This document shows positions 47,924 to 60,473 of a DNA stretch of 64,000 nt, piece after piece (within the stretch, counting starts at the first letter, position 1; each line of letters starts with the position of its first letter). The notes beneath the pieces are model-generated. The model was not told the origin of the DNA and searched no databases. It saw only the letters and a list, made by a program, of their open reading frames with translations. Origin of the DNA: Adenanthera pavonina (taxonomy: Eukaryota > Streptophyta > Magnoliopsida > Fabales > Fabaceae); NCBI GenBank assembly GCA_026686845.1, contig JAIVEN010000015.1, positions 11,203,501 through 11,267,500 on the forward strand, written 5' to 3'. The position numbers were made by a program, and so were the translations under genes.

Positions 47924-47929
47924 TGGCCC

Positions 47930-49927
47930 GTAATATATATATATATATGCTTTTTTTTAAAAAAATTATATTATTTTGTATATATTAATTGATTTTATAA
48001 GATATTTTTCTCTATATATCCTATGTAATACATTTATTATATAATTATTATGAAATTTTTTTAAGATTTTGATATTTTAATTTTATTTAAAATTTTAAAT
48101 TGATTTCTTACTTTCATATTTTGTGAAAATAATGTATAATTGTAAATATTCATAATTTTTAAAAAAATGCATTTCTATCTTAACATTATTTTTTAAGAAA
48201 ATCTATTTTTACATAAATAATTATATTTTTTTGTTAATAGATAAAGTTAGTTTCTTTATTTTATTTTTAATATTTTAAAAAATTATTTGGTACCGAGTCG
48301 GCTCAACCTGACTCAGTACCTAATCCAATTTTGATGCCTTTGTAAGGTTTGAAGTAATGTTGGTATGGTATGTCGGAGTTATAGCCTATTGTCGTCATAG
48401 TGAGTTTAGGTCCCAACCAATAGGTGGCTTGTGTGTGTCTTGTCTTGTGTGAGTGGTTTATGAAATTGAGCTTGAGATTTGGTAAAGTATGGAGAAAATT
48501 GGTATATAAGTCATTAGTTCAGTTTGGGGTTCAAATGAGTGAAATCTTAAGAAAGTGGTTTCCTTAAGATATAATCGCTTTGAACAATGCCTTTGGGTGA
48601 TTTATGACCTGCTGGAAAAGATCTAGTGGTTAAAAGGTATATGGTTTGGAAATGGAAAAGTGTTAGAAAAAAAATTTCACCAAAAATGACCATTTCAATT
48701 ATAGGTGTTCAAAATCTCCATATGAGAAACTTTGGAATGTGGCTGCACCTGTAGTTAGAGGAGGTGTGGAATTGCCTGTAGGCTTTAGAATCCTGTCAAT
48801 TGGAGATTCAGGTAGGAAGATATGTGCGTCCAAAGTTCATATGAGTTGACAGCAAAGTTATCATAACAGCAGTGATGGCGCTATGGGTCCATCTCCCTAA
48901 GCTGCGATACCACAAGGGAGATTTGTCTCCCTCACTTTTGTTGTGGTCCAGTCATAGTTCAGTGTCATCTAATTGAGTCTAACCCCATTTTCTATGTCTC
49001 TCCTCATATTTTTCTCACCTTGGTTTCTCCATTCAAGTGTTTTTCGTTTATGCCTTGATTCAAATTGAAACAAATTGTCCTCTTGAGTTGTTTTGTAGTC
49101 TTAAGTCTTAGGGTATTATATGGGGCATACTCATCATAAAATTAATGTACAAAGACCAAAGTGAAATTTCTTATTTGATCATCACCGACTATGAATTTAA
49201 GTATGCTTCCATGCACTCTCATGTTCTTGTTCATGAAAATTGATATGGGAATATATTGAAGTTTAAAGATTTGAATGTTGAGATTCCAATATGAACTTGA
49301 TAGTATTAGATCATTCAAATCCAACATTTAATCCTTATGTTGGGCATTCCACCCTGAATTCTTGTTTTGTCAGAACAAATACAGTTTTGTTTCAAAGTGA
49401 GAACTGAATTAAGTTTGCACTCCTGAACTTATAATGCATTTGGTGACAATGAATGTGAAGGGAAAGTGTAAGATATTTTTGGCAGTATTGGAAGCACAGT
49501 GAGTGTACGCCAACAAATGCTTGAGTTCCGTGGTGAGTATTGAGTACAGATTTTGCTTTGCATTTTTGGCTCCTAGTTTCTATGGAGATTTGCTCGGCTT
49601 GTGATTAATTATTATATTATAATAAAATAGAATAAATTGATACTATAAATTTATTATAGAATTTACTATTAATTTTACTTTCTTACATTTTTTAGATCAT
49701 GTATAAATCTGATGGCTCTGCGCTATAGAGGCTTCTTTCTAGTTTGACATACAGACAAAATTGTAATACTAATATGTCATTAGTGGAAGCCTTTTCCATC
49801 ACTTGTCTTCATGGTTTTATTAAAGTATTTCTAAAAGTTTATTTGTGAAAAAAAATTAATAGATGAATATTATTTTTGGTTACATTAATAGATGAATATA
49901 ATTACAATGAATGCGTTAAAAAGTGAG
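47930..49927. other. Repeat-like and intergenic DNA
   Basis: 47930-48330 appears to be the second half of the repeat into which the 1490-bp element inserted: an A/T core, then GGTACCGAGTCGGCTC near 48290. From 48340 to 49927 no gene or bounded repeat is visible. Confidence 0.35.
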
Positions 49928-50197
49928 CTCCCTCCCATTTATATTATAAGATATTTTATATTAATTATACACATATTTAGAAAATCACCTTTTTCACATG
50001 AAATCAATACAAAAACTATTATTATTTTCTATTTTATCTTTATTAAATAGCTCATTTTATTATTATTGTAGGATTATAAATGAAAAGTAGAGAAAAATTA
50101 AAGACATGGATAAAATAAAAATAAAAATATCTAATACCCTATATTTTGATATAAAAATTTGTTATATAAAATAATTTATAATACAGATGGGAGAGAG
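49928..50197. mobile_element. Stowaway-like MITE (family A)
   Basis: The left end CTCCCTCCCATTTATATTAT and the right end (reverse complement ACTCTCTCCCATCTGTATTA) are clear Stowaway-type inverted repeats. The interior matches the family A copy at 25447-25718 block for block. Confidence 0.75.
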
Positions 50198-51062
50198 TAT
50201 ATAAAAATTATAATAATTATATTTGTGAACAATCAAATAAAAGTATTTATAAATAAATGATCAAATTTAAAAATGTTATTTGAAAATATTACACGATGAA
50301 ATTAAAAAATTTAATTTTATAAGAGATCAAATTAAAAAATATTTTTCCCATCAAAAATTAAAATAAAATTATATTTTAACATAAACTTTGTTTATCTTGA
50401 TACCGTCCCGCCTTTTTCTTAAACTGCCACTTCTTTAGGCTGCCCTTTTTTTCTTTGGCCATTACTTGTTTGGTTTTTTTATAGAACTTTTTGCTTTTTC
50501 TTTTTTCAGAATAAAAAATATTTTTCAACTAATAATTAAAAATTAATTCTTTTAAAACATAAAAATCAATAAAATGGATTTTGTCGCGGCGTGCCTTTCA
50601 AATACATTCGGTCTTGGCTATTTCTTTAACATTGAAGCTACTTGAACCGTGAAACTGAAACCCGTCTTATCACTAACGATAAAAGGCTACTGGGCTTCAA
50701 ATATATGGGCCAAGTTATGCTGACAAGGCTATATTCTAATTTTATGTGGACCGTCCTGCGGACTGCCTTTAAATAACGTTAACATTTGTATAAAAAAATA
50801 TATCGATAACATCATAATTTCTACCCAAAAAAAATCGTATAAAAAATAATTCCTACGCAAAAAAAGATTAACATCATAGTTGTTAAAATCTAAAAGCAAT
50901 CATCTTATAACAGTCCAAAATGTTGGCCGAAAAATTATTATAAGAAATGAAGAAAAAAAAAAAGAAAAATGAACCATTTTAAAAAAAAAAAATTATATGA
51001 GTTGGATTCTAGTGACTCATTAGATAATATACTTCAAAAAGTATTTATAGATTACCTATTAA

Positions 51063-51537
51063 TAGAGCTAGTAATTTGGGCTAGCAATCCAGGCTGACCT
51101 TGTCCATTCAGGTTGCCCTGCCACGAGCTAGGCCTGAAAACCCGGATTGCAAACAAGTTTATATTGTCAAATTCGAGCTTGCGAAATCGGGCATACGGGT
51201 AGGCTGGCGGGCTTTTTATTTTTTTTCAAATATTTATATATATGTATATTTATATAATTATTTAAATTAATATAACTATTATTATTATTTATAAAAAATA
51301 ATATAATATTTAAATTTTATTATTTATATATTACTAATTAATAAAAGAATATATATTTTTTATATTTTAAACAAAAGAAAAAGAAAAATGGGCTAACTCA
51401 TCATAGACCAGACCTAAATGGGATGGACTTCAAATACTCGTTTTCTTTTTGGACTTTTATTTTTAAAGTCCAATATGTTTATTTTATCGGGTTAACCTAG
51501 TTGACCCGTCGAATTTAAATCCATATTACCAACTCTA
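51063..51537. mobile_element. Non-autonomous hAT element with perfect 8-bp target duplication
   Basis: A 475-bp element flanked by CCTATTAA at 51055-51062 and the identical CCTATTAA at 51538-51545. An 8-bp duplication is the signature of the hAT superfamily. Terminal repeats: TAGAGCTAGTAATTTGG on the left and, as reverse complement, TAGAGTTGGTAATATGG on the right, the TAGRGNTGG form of hAT ends. The interior has GC-richer arms and an A/T core with no transposase. Confidence 0.88.
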
Positions 51538-51545
51538 CCTATTAA

Positions 51546-53570
51546 TAATATCCCCAAATCACTTGTGGGGTTTGAACTGATACATTTATGAAGTATAAAT
51601 CATATTTTTATTAATTGAACAAACTTTCAATGGCTAATAGAATTACTTTGGAATGCAGTCTCGTGATATTTGAAATTCTCATTGTTCAAGAAATCGAAGC
51701 TTTTGTTCGAAATTAACAAACAGAAAAGGAGACCAATGCTGGTTTTAGAACCTTTCAGCAAACTTGAATTCGGAAAAAGTTGCACCTAACAATTGAATTA
51801 TAGCCTCTAATAAAAGAATAATTCATTCTTCGATTTACGAGTCGCATTGCAATAATATTTTCAATAAGAAAAATAAATCTACTTCCGGTTATTTATTGAA
51901 ATTATCAAAATATCTGTCTTGTTATTATCTAAAACTTATATTCAGGTAAAAAAAAAAAATTATATTGTCATGTTGCTTATCTTTTCTATGGACCCTCTCA
52001 TCCTATGTTCGGGAATTCTCCATGATCCTGGTAGATGTCCTACTCTTAGGATTGAAATGGCATTATTTGGTGGTAGAAAAAATAATTTTATATTTTCTCA
52101 ATTTGTTTCAATTTTAATTTTGGACAGTTAGATCAATATTTAATAGATTAATAACAATTTCCTTAAATAAAAGTATGAGTTTTGAGTAATATATTATTTT
52201 AATGACCAATCTATATTGTTAAATATCAATCTAACGGTTAAAAATTAAATTGAGACAAAATCAAATTGAAAGAATCCAAGATCTTAAATAAAGAACAACA
52301 CGAATACCTAAAGCAGAGGAGAAGCGAGGAGAAACAAAATCAATACCCATACCCAAAGAAATCTTGAATTGCATTACATATCATATTCATACCCTTGGAA
52401 ATGGAAGAAACAAGATACATTGGATTAGATAGGGTTGTCTCTAAAGTGTCCATGTCCATTCCGTTCCAAGCCAATTTGGCACACAGCTCTTCAACTCTGC
52501 TTTCAATTCTATCATCATCCCTAAAACTGAATATTAATAGTTTCCTTCTTGTACGGTGTTGATTGTTGACCACTAAACACTGAAATAGGAAAAAAAAAAA
52601 AAGGGCATAATAGAGGCGCTCCAATATCCGTAGCGACATGTGTATAAAGTCAGCAGAGCAATAAGGATCTCATAGTCATAGCTTTGAGATATGATGATGG
52701 CACAGAGATTGAAATTTAAACAAGTTTTGTGTGCATTTAGGTTGGGCTAGGCTGCCAATTGAATGCGATTTCGTGCGTGGAAACTAAATCCACGCACGAA
52801 ATGCGTGGATTTGATCGAGAGAAATTTTTTTTATTTTTTTAATTTAATTTTTCTTAAATTAAACAAAAAAAATCACATGACCACAATGTTTTATTTGTGA
52901 CTGCCCACGCTGACTTCACGCCACACACAGAAATAGGGCTCAGCTGCCAATATGTCAACATGAATGCCTGCAAATTCAAAAGCTAAGCTATCATTCTATT
53001 TCTTAACATATTCATTTTCCCCTACGGATATTGCCCAAATCTTCTAGAGACGGTCCTGGCTTTGTTTAAAAAAAAAAAAGAAAAAAAATTCATTTTCCCC
53101 CAAAATCTCATGACCACGCGCATTCATGTACGTCACCCAAATTGAATTTGACACAACTCCTATTAAAACAAAGTTTAAAGGAACCAAATTCAAAGGGAGC
53201 CAATAAACTAAGTAAATATTGTTGGCAAGCCATTAAGCTAAATAAATACTGTAGACTCTCGTTGTTCCGGCTAAATAGGTCCCAAAATGGAACAGTTATG
53301 GGATTATGTATGTGAAACAACAACAATTATCATTTAAAAAAAGAAGGAGAAGAATCAAAATTCCTTGGTGGAATATGACGGATAATTTGTTACGTTTTTA
53401 CTCAACCCCCAACCAACTTATCAATGGTGTCATGTCCGGAAGAAAGAAGGTACCTCTCCTTCCCCCCACAACTTAATTTCATTCACCAAAAAAATAAAAT
53501 GAACACAAAATTAAGGAATGGGTAAGAATAGAATGCTTTGATCTGTACATGTTATATACTCCCTCATGTT
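51546..53570. other. Intergenic region
   Basis: No supported gene. The open stretch 52639-52340 on the minus strand (99 codons) has no domain I recognise. An inverted-repeat structure at 52768-52809 is listed separately. Confidence 0.35.
52768..52809. repeat. Perfect 13-bp inverted repeat with an alternative hairpin
   Basis: ATTTCGTGCGTGG (52768-52780) is followed after 9 bases by its exact reverse complement CCACGCACGAAAT (52790-52802). The second arm can also pair as CCACGCA/TGCGTGG with a 5-base loop, using 52803-52809 downstream, so two mutually exclusive stems are possible. Confidence 0.8.
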
Positions 53571-53859
53571 TACTCTCTCCGGTCCTTAACATAACTTACT
53601 TTTAATTACTCCCCAGGAATCAAGAAATATTAGTTATATTAATAAAATTATCTAACATTTACTTTGATTTTCATTTTTACCTCTAATTAATACTATATAT
53701 TTGAACTTTCTAAAGTAATTAATGCTTCATAAAATAATTTTCAAGAAGGTATTTTTGGAATAAAGTAATTAATAATTCATAAATTTTTACAAAGTGACTT
53801 ATATTTGGGATCATATAATCTTTCTAGAAAATGACTTATATAAAAGACGGAAAAAAGTA
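53571..53859. mobile_element. Stowaway-like MITE
   Basis: The left end TACTCTCTCCGGTCCTTAAC and the right end (reverse complement CTACTTTTTTCCGTCTTTTA) are imperfect inverted repeats of the Stowaway type; the interior is A/T-rich. Confidence 0.6.
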
Positions 53860-55961
53860 GTTTTAGTTAATTAAAGTTAATTAAGTTGTATCGATCATAT
53901 TTTAAATTTCTTTCAAAATTACACATACTTAATTTAATACTAATTTAAATCAATAATAAGTTTAATTTATCTCTCACATAATTAATAAAAGGTAATTTTA
54001 AAAAAAAAATTAATATACCATTAACTCATTTTTCCCTCTTATATTTATGACCATCAAAGAGAAGAAATTTTTCCTTCTAAATAGGATCATATAAGAAATA
54101 TAATGCAGAATATAGTATCATGATCAGGGTCATTGTCATCAAGCACAAGTGGGCAAACTCAGGCTTTCAACATTGCCAACGGACGCAGAGATAGTGACTA
54201 ACTGGGAATCTGCTTTGTGAATTGGAAGATTATATTTTGCACCACTCACCTTTTTTTTATTCTGCTTCATCATTCCCATTTCAAGCAAATGATCAGCTTA
54301 ACGCAAATCTCGGTGGGTGGTAATGGGACCCCCCGCGCCAACCCACTCCCTAAAGTTAATTTAAACGAAGTTTTAATGGTTCATTCACATATATAATGTT
54401 TGTTAAAAAAAATTAATGTACCCATAAACTTTGATACCTGCTTCATATATATGCAAATTTAATCTACACTCTTAATTAATTATATATGCAGGCTTCCCTA
54501 CTATCATGAATGTGAATCCTAATAGTAGAAAGCCTAATAAACTATGAGAGACCCGCATAGAAATAGAAACCAACCCCTTATTTATTATTTTAAGAGCCGT
54601 TCGTTTCCTCTGAAAAATAATTATCCATCTGATTTAATTCATATTCGAGAAAAGAATTACAAATTAAATTAAAATTATATAGTAACAAAAAAAATTTAAA
54701 TTATGGAAATTAATAACTATATTAATGATACTGTAAATTACATTTCATCTGAAAACCTTTATAAAAAAGCAAATTTTAATTTAAAAATTAAATCACAGGA
54801 CTTTTGACCAAAAAGTACATGACATTATATAATTTGTGATAGTGACTGATGATACGCTATGACTCCTGGTATTTGAATGTTCTGTTTTTGTTCATCCATG
54901 AAAAAAAATTCTCGCTTGCATTGTTAACAAAACGGGATGCCTTCTACAGTCCAAAACTGTGATGATTTTTTATTACTGTACAAGTGCATGACAAGCTTTT
55001 AAGTCTGTTTTCATAATTTCACATAATTCTTAGTCCACTAACGAATAATATTTCTATATAGTATAAATAAAATCCAACCGCATGTGCTGGCTGTGGTATA
55101 TATAATAAACACCATTATTCTGTGGGTTAAGAATTATTGGCACTTTTGAAGCCCAGCTAAGGTAGCTGCAGACCCAGTTGTTTTCCGGACATGATTGCAA
55201 CAAAATCTGTAATTACATCGCTTTTCATATCAGGTGATGATAATTGATAAATCAATCAGAAGATGTTCCGATAAACAAATATATATATATATAACTTAGA
55301 TTTAGAATGGATAGCTACTAAATTACGAATTAAAGTGGGGAAACTGATGGAAAATATAATTCAAAATAGATGATGACGTGTTGAATGATCGATATATATG
55401 CATAAATACATGAGAAGAATAATATAATAGCAACGGTGGAATGAGATTATTGGAGAGAAGAGATATTTTTGAGAAGATTGATATCTGAGAAGATGACTTG
55501 CTGTAGCCATAATCATGAGGAAAGATTATGCATGTATGGTCAAAAAGACGAAGTCACGGAAACATTTAGAATCAAAACACATTGATTATTATTATTATTA
55601 TTATTTGGGGGGTAGGTTACCGCACACGCAACGCAAGTGAGAGAATTTGCATGAATCAATTAATCTACTATATCTGTAAAGAAAGGAAAAGCATGTGTGA
55701 AGGTAATTTGAATTTCTATATGTAAGGAAAAAGGGGAGAGTGGGTGTGGGTAGATTGAGGCTGGATGTGCCAAAAGAGAGGAACAAAAAAGCAAGAACGA
55801 AGCAGTAGTTGTAGTACTAGTGGGCTTTATCTTGTTGTGGCGATAGAGAAGATAGAGATGTGCTAAAAGCCGAAGCTGCAACTATATCTTTCCAAGCAAT
55901 GGCAACATGGACTATTGAGCTTGGGTTCTCTCCTCAACAAATATAGTATCTTATGTTAATA
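53860..55961. other. Intergenic region
   Basis: AT-rich; no supported gene. Contains an ATT microsatellite near 55586-55606 and a (TA)n tract near 55279. Confidence 0.4.
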
Positions 55962-56127
55962 TTTCTCCATCTTCATTTATAATTCTACAAGAATAGAATG
56001 GATATTTAATAAAGGTAAAATAGAAAATATTAGTATTTTTTACATTGATTTCAAATAAAAAAATAATTTTTTTAATATACGTGTAATTGATACAAAATAC
56101 CTTATAATGTGAATTGGAAGGAGTAGT
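55962..56127. mobile_element. Truncated Stowaway-like MITE (family A)
   Basis: The right end reads CTTATAATGTGAATTGGAAG before GAGTA, and the internal blocks (TAAAATAGAAAATA, TTGATTTCAAAT, TAATTGATACAAAATA) match the family A copies. The left part is shortened. Confidence 0.5.
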
Positions 56128-56164
56128 AATTAACTATCAATATTATAAATTATTAACTTTTATA

Positions 56165-56341
56165 TATAAAATTTCCCTGTCTTCTTACTAGCTAATCTGT
56201 CGTTGTATATATTTTTTTTCAATGTTGTAACCCTAAATGCAACATGTTGTTCCGGGACAAAGCTCATTGGCTAGTTTGGGAGTTTGGACTCGGCTACTGC
56301 CTATTCTACCCCCTACCCATTTACCCACCATTCCTATTATT
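56165..56341 (+). repeat. Direct repeat copy 1 (177 bp)
   Basis: Starts TATAAAATTTCCCTGTCTT and ends CCATTCCTATTATT. Nearly identical to copy 2 at 56612-56789. Non-coding. Confidence 0.9.
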
Positions 56342-56346
56342 ATATA

Positions 56347-56611
56347 CTACCTCTGGTCCTATATATAAGAGCTTTTGTCCTGGTCCTAAATATAAAATCC
56401 TTTACAATATACGAGGTAGTATTTATTATACATTTCCAGAAAAATGCCCCTATTTAATATATCCAAAGAGAAATATAGAAAGTTTAAATAATGATAGTTT
56501 TGGAAAAATATTGGGATTTTCGGAGAAATCAAGGTAGTTAATTAGTTTTAATTTCAATTCTTAATCCACATGATTCGGTTAAAAGGGTCTTATATTAAGG
56601 ACCAGAGAGAG
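56347..56611. mobile_element. Stowaway-like MITE (family B) between two direct repeats
   Basis: The left end CTACCTCTGGTCCTATATAT and the right end (reverse complement CTCTCTCTGGTCCTTAATAT) are inverted repeats flanked by TA on both sides (56345-56346 and 56612-56613). A decayed relative is at 28709-28974. Confidence 0.8.
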
Positions 56612-56789
56612 TATAAAATTTCCCTGTCTTTTTACTAGCTAATCTGTCGTTGTATATTTTTTTCTTAAAATGTTGCAACCCTAAATGCAACATGTTGTTC
56701 CGGGACAGAGCTCATTGGCTAGTTTGGGAGTTTGGACTCGGCTACTGCCTATTCTACCCCCTACCCATTTACCCACCATTCCTATTATT
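56612..56789 (+). repeat. Direct repeat copy 2 (178 bp)
   Basis: Matches copy 1 except for a few substitutions and a small indel in a T-run; both contain AACATGTTGTTCCGGGACA and GGACTCGGCTACTGCC. Confidence 0.9.
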
Positions 56790-58058
56790 TTACACTGCGC
56801 ACTGTCTCCCAAAGTTTGCAGCACCATAGGAGTATGTATCTTTTGACGATCAATCATAGGTAATTCCAAGTTCATACATCAATTTCACTCCCCACATGTA
56901 TAATGATGAATATTTACGATAAAAGCACATATTATTCTTTTTATTTTGTGTGTGTGTGTGTGTGTGTGTGTTTGCCTACATATGTATATATGATTAATTG
57001 ACATATAGAACCTTCATAATTTGCTTCACTTAAGGCTTAATCTATAGTCTGCGGATGCCCTTTCAAATCTAGTTTCCACCTCCAATTAAAGGTCCATTTT
57101 TGGAGGAAATTAAAGTTGGTGTCTTGCAATTTTCAAGTGCGAGAGCCTAAATAAATTTGGATACTGAATCCATACCCGAACTGTGAAAAATGGGGATATT
57201 GATGAAGAGGAGACAGTATGGTGATGATTAGAGGGAGCAAAGCCGTGAGTGTAAATAAGTAAAGACGTTATCAATCATGGATGTTGGGGCGTGAGGATGA
57301 ACATTAGCGTCTCCATATATCCTACTCGATTTGATTCCCTCATTTCCAATTCCAATTCCCCTATTTTTCAGCATCCTCATCATCGCTGTTTACCATTGTG
57401 TCACCCCCAACCTACACATTCACCATGCCAATCCCCTGCCATTATTATTACCTCTCTGCATGCTCCTCCATCATTTCCTTTCCCTTCACAGTAATTATGA
57501 TTCCTTAGTAATCAGAATTTCCTTCAGCAAGGAAAGGGAAAGCTCTTTCCATTGATTAATCAGTACGGGACAGAGTGTTAAGATATTTCGGAAGCTTGTT
57601 TGTTTCGAAATAGAAACAGAGTCAAATGAAAGCGACCCACTTTGCGATGAAGCAGACCATATATTGGGTGGCACTGCACTGTACTACAATGCATGCTTGT
57701 TGGCTTGTACGTAGAATCCGACCACTAAGTACCAAGTTGGACCACAACCTCGCCTTTCCTTTGCCACGTGTACTCACTGCACATGTAATGTTAGTGTCAC
57801 TCTATCGTCCATACAAATCCATCCTTCCAATTAATTACTACAATCTTATATCAACCATCTTAATACTTAAATTTTTTATATATTGCGTAATGGATTCAGC
57901 TGCCCTTGATCACTATCAGTTACTATATATATACCTTTAAGCAATGATACCAAAATTAAAAACAACGACAAGGAAACTGTGGGAGCGCACAATTCAATTT
58001 AGTTAACAATTAAAAAATGTAAAATTAGACATGTCAAAATGAAGTGCATATGTTGACA
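56790..58058. other. Intergenic region
   Basis: No supported gene. It holds the (GT)n microsatellite at 56947-56971. The C/T-rich open stretches near 57291-57555 have no recognisable domain. Confidence 0.4.
56947..56971. repeat. (GT)n microsatellite
   Basis: Twelve GT units in intergenic DNA. Confidence 0.9.
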
Positions 58059-58343
58059 TATTCTCCCTCGGTCTTGATACAATGTCATTTTGGGGATTTT
58101 TTTCCTTATTTCAAAATAATTGTTATTTTATAATTTTCAAGAAAATATTAATTATAATTGGATAAATTTACCCTTTAATAATAAGGTAGAAATAGAAAAA
58201 TACTTTTAAGAAGTTTTAGATAATTAATATGAGTATAACAGTAAAATACAATCAAACTTTGTTAATTTTTAAACTATTTATTAATTTTCTTATTCTATGT
58301 GCATGACTTCAAAGTAACAATTATTTCAAAATGAAGAGACTAC
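58059..58343. mobile_element. Stowaway-like MITE
   Basis: The left end TATTCTCCCTCGGTCTTGAT and the right end (reverse complement GTAGTCTCTTCATTTTGAAA) are imperfect inverted repeats. AATAATTGTTATTTT-like blocks occur near each end; A/T-rich interior. Confidence 0.6.
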
Positions 58344-60381
58344 ATACATACATGTATACACACACATATATATAGAGGGGCAGCATGTCTGCCAAAGCGA
58401 AGAGGTCTTGAGGGAGTGGGAGGTGGGGAACCTTAGTGGAAACACTTCATTGATTAGCTTTCTTTAACAGCATGTAACCCATTTGTTATGCAGGAAATTA
58501 ATTCCATCTTTTAATAAATCCATTTGCTTAATAAACTTAAGTGTAAAAGTGGAGAGAAAGGTTAAATTACAAATCTAAAAGATGATGGATTCCTGCGGTT
58601 GGCTGCTCCTTTTCGCATTCCTAGTTTTGCTTTTTCCAAATGAAGGCGGACCAGCCTCTATCTGTAGGCTCCACTCCATGATCTTAATCATCATGGATGT
58701 TTGATAGCCTTTTCAGGATTAGGTTACCCGAGAGTCGAGAATAATGCTTTAAATCATGCGTTTCTTCCGTAGGGAAATATATTATCCATGATTCATTTTT
58801 TTTAAGGTTTGGTTCAAAACAAAAATGCAAAATTAAGAAAAAAAAACTAAAGCTGAATAGATGATCATTGCTTTTTTTTAGTGTAAAAATAATAAAAACA
58901 ATTATTTTTAATTTCCAATAATAATTTCAACCCGAAACAGGGATTAGAGTTGGTGGAGTTGTTTGGGTTTGCTAGGAGATTGATGGATGTGAAAATGTCA
59001 CCGTTTTGACGAGGACAAACTTCGAATTTTTCATTTCTTGGAAAGTTTTGGCATTCCATCAGCGCATGAGGATTGAACATTCTCACGTGATAGGGGAATT
59101 CTCATTCCTTAGGGAGTGGCTTGCAAGTGTAACAGACATGGCATGCACAGCGAATTTTCATTTCCAAAATCCATTATCTTGTGTTTGGTTTGAAAGAAGG
59201 GATTGGAAAGCAAATGAAAATTCTAGAATTTGGTTTCTCCGACACTGAATTTCTCATGTCATTTTCATGACACAAAATTTGAACCTTCCATTAATCTTTG
59301 TAGTAGTTTGAACCAATATAGTGAAATTTGTGAAAATATATAAACACAAAGTGCTAGTAGTTTTTGTATTTATTTTTCTTTTTTCTTTTGCCAGGTATTT
59401 ATTTTTTATCATGAGGGAGAGCATGACACATAGTCTCACAATGAGAGAAGCTTGACTGACTCTACTCTTCTTTCTCCTCCCTGCAAACACCCTGTGTATC
59501 GTCCGGGAGTTTTACTAATTAATTACTTGTTTAAGTTGCGTGATGCTATAACCTCACTTCTCTAATTATATATGATATAGTGCTGTATCCGACTATCCGG
59601 GCCTCCATCCATCTGCATTCAAAATAAACGAAAGTGAAGCTGCAAACTCCACTGTTTTTTTTTTTACAAAAAGATTTGTTGCACTAGTATAGAAATGATT
59701 ATGGATTGAATGGCTAAGATTGAGATGGAATGGAAAAGTGTGGTACGCGTACGGCTTTGTAATGATTTACTGGGAGTAATATAAAATTCCTCAAAAGAAG
59801 CACAAACAAGTATATAATTTATAAATACGAGTATATAATAAGTTTGGCAGAGGATATAAAGACCTTTTTTTTTTTTTAATGAAAAGAGCGTAGGAGTTGT
59901 GTGTTCTATGTGGGGCAAAGGGTCTTCGATAGGGTTGGAATTGGGAAGGCATAAGGTACCCACCACCCCCCTCGTGCGCGCTATCTATCAATGGCGGCTT
60001 GGCTATTGCTCAATCATCATCATCATTTATGATACAATATAATTGCAAAAGTCATTTATAGCAAGAGCTAGCTTGAATTAATTCTGATGGTGTTTAATAT
60101 TGCTCATTCGATTTTCACCTTACTAAAATCATTTTTGTTCTAACAAAATAATAATTTTGGTGGTCGAAGTTTTTTTAACAGAGCTAAGGGCTGAAGCTCC
60201 CTCTGCCTCTGATTCCAGTTGCGTGGATTGCGGGGTTGTGTTGTGTAGTTGTTGTGAAGTGGTGATGTGGGAGACAAGGAAAAACATTGGAAGGTACAAA
60301 CAGTTGCCAAAAACGTCTTTTTAGGACGATAGTGGACCCACACCTATTCCTCCTATACTCTTGATTCTCTCCTTCCTCGCC
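58344..60381. other. Intergenic region and WAT1 upstream sequence
   Basis: No supported gene. The last few hundred bases should contain the WAT1 promoter. Confidence 0.4.
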
Positions 60382-60392
60382 TATATTTATAG
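60382..60392 (+). promoter_or_regulatory. Probable TATA box of the WAT1-type gene
   Basis: TATATTTATAG lies about 80 bp upstream of the start codon. It stands in a GC-richer stretch, which makes it stand out, and would place transcription start near 60415 and the leader at about 60 nt. Confidence 0.55.
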
Positions 60393-60473
60393 CCCCCACT
60401 CCAGCATCTTCCCTTCATCAGTTTCACTTGGAGTAAATTAAGCTAGACTACTAGGTGTGTGAGTGAGCTTGCC

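Noticed and set aside
52340..52639. 99-codon minus-strand open stretch with an RIESRVEELCAKLAW segment
   Set aside because: Looks mildly protein-like but matches no family I know and ends in low-complexity Phe; not enough to call a gene.
57291..57555. Two overlapping C/T-rich open stretches
   Set aside because: Low complexity and no domain.
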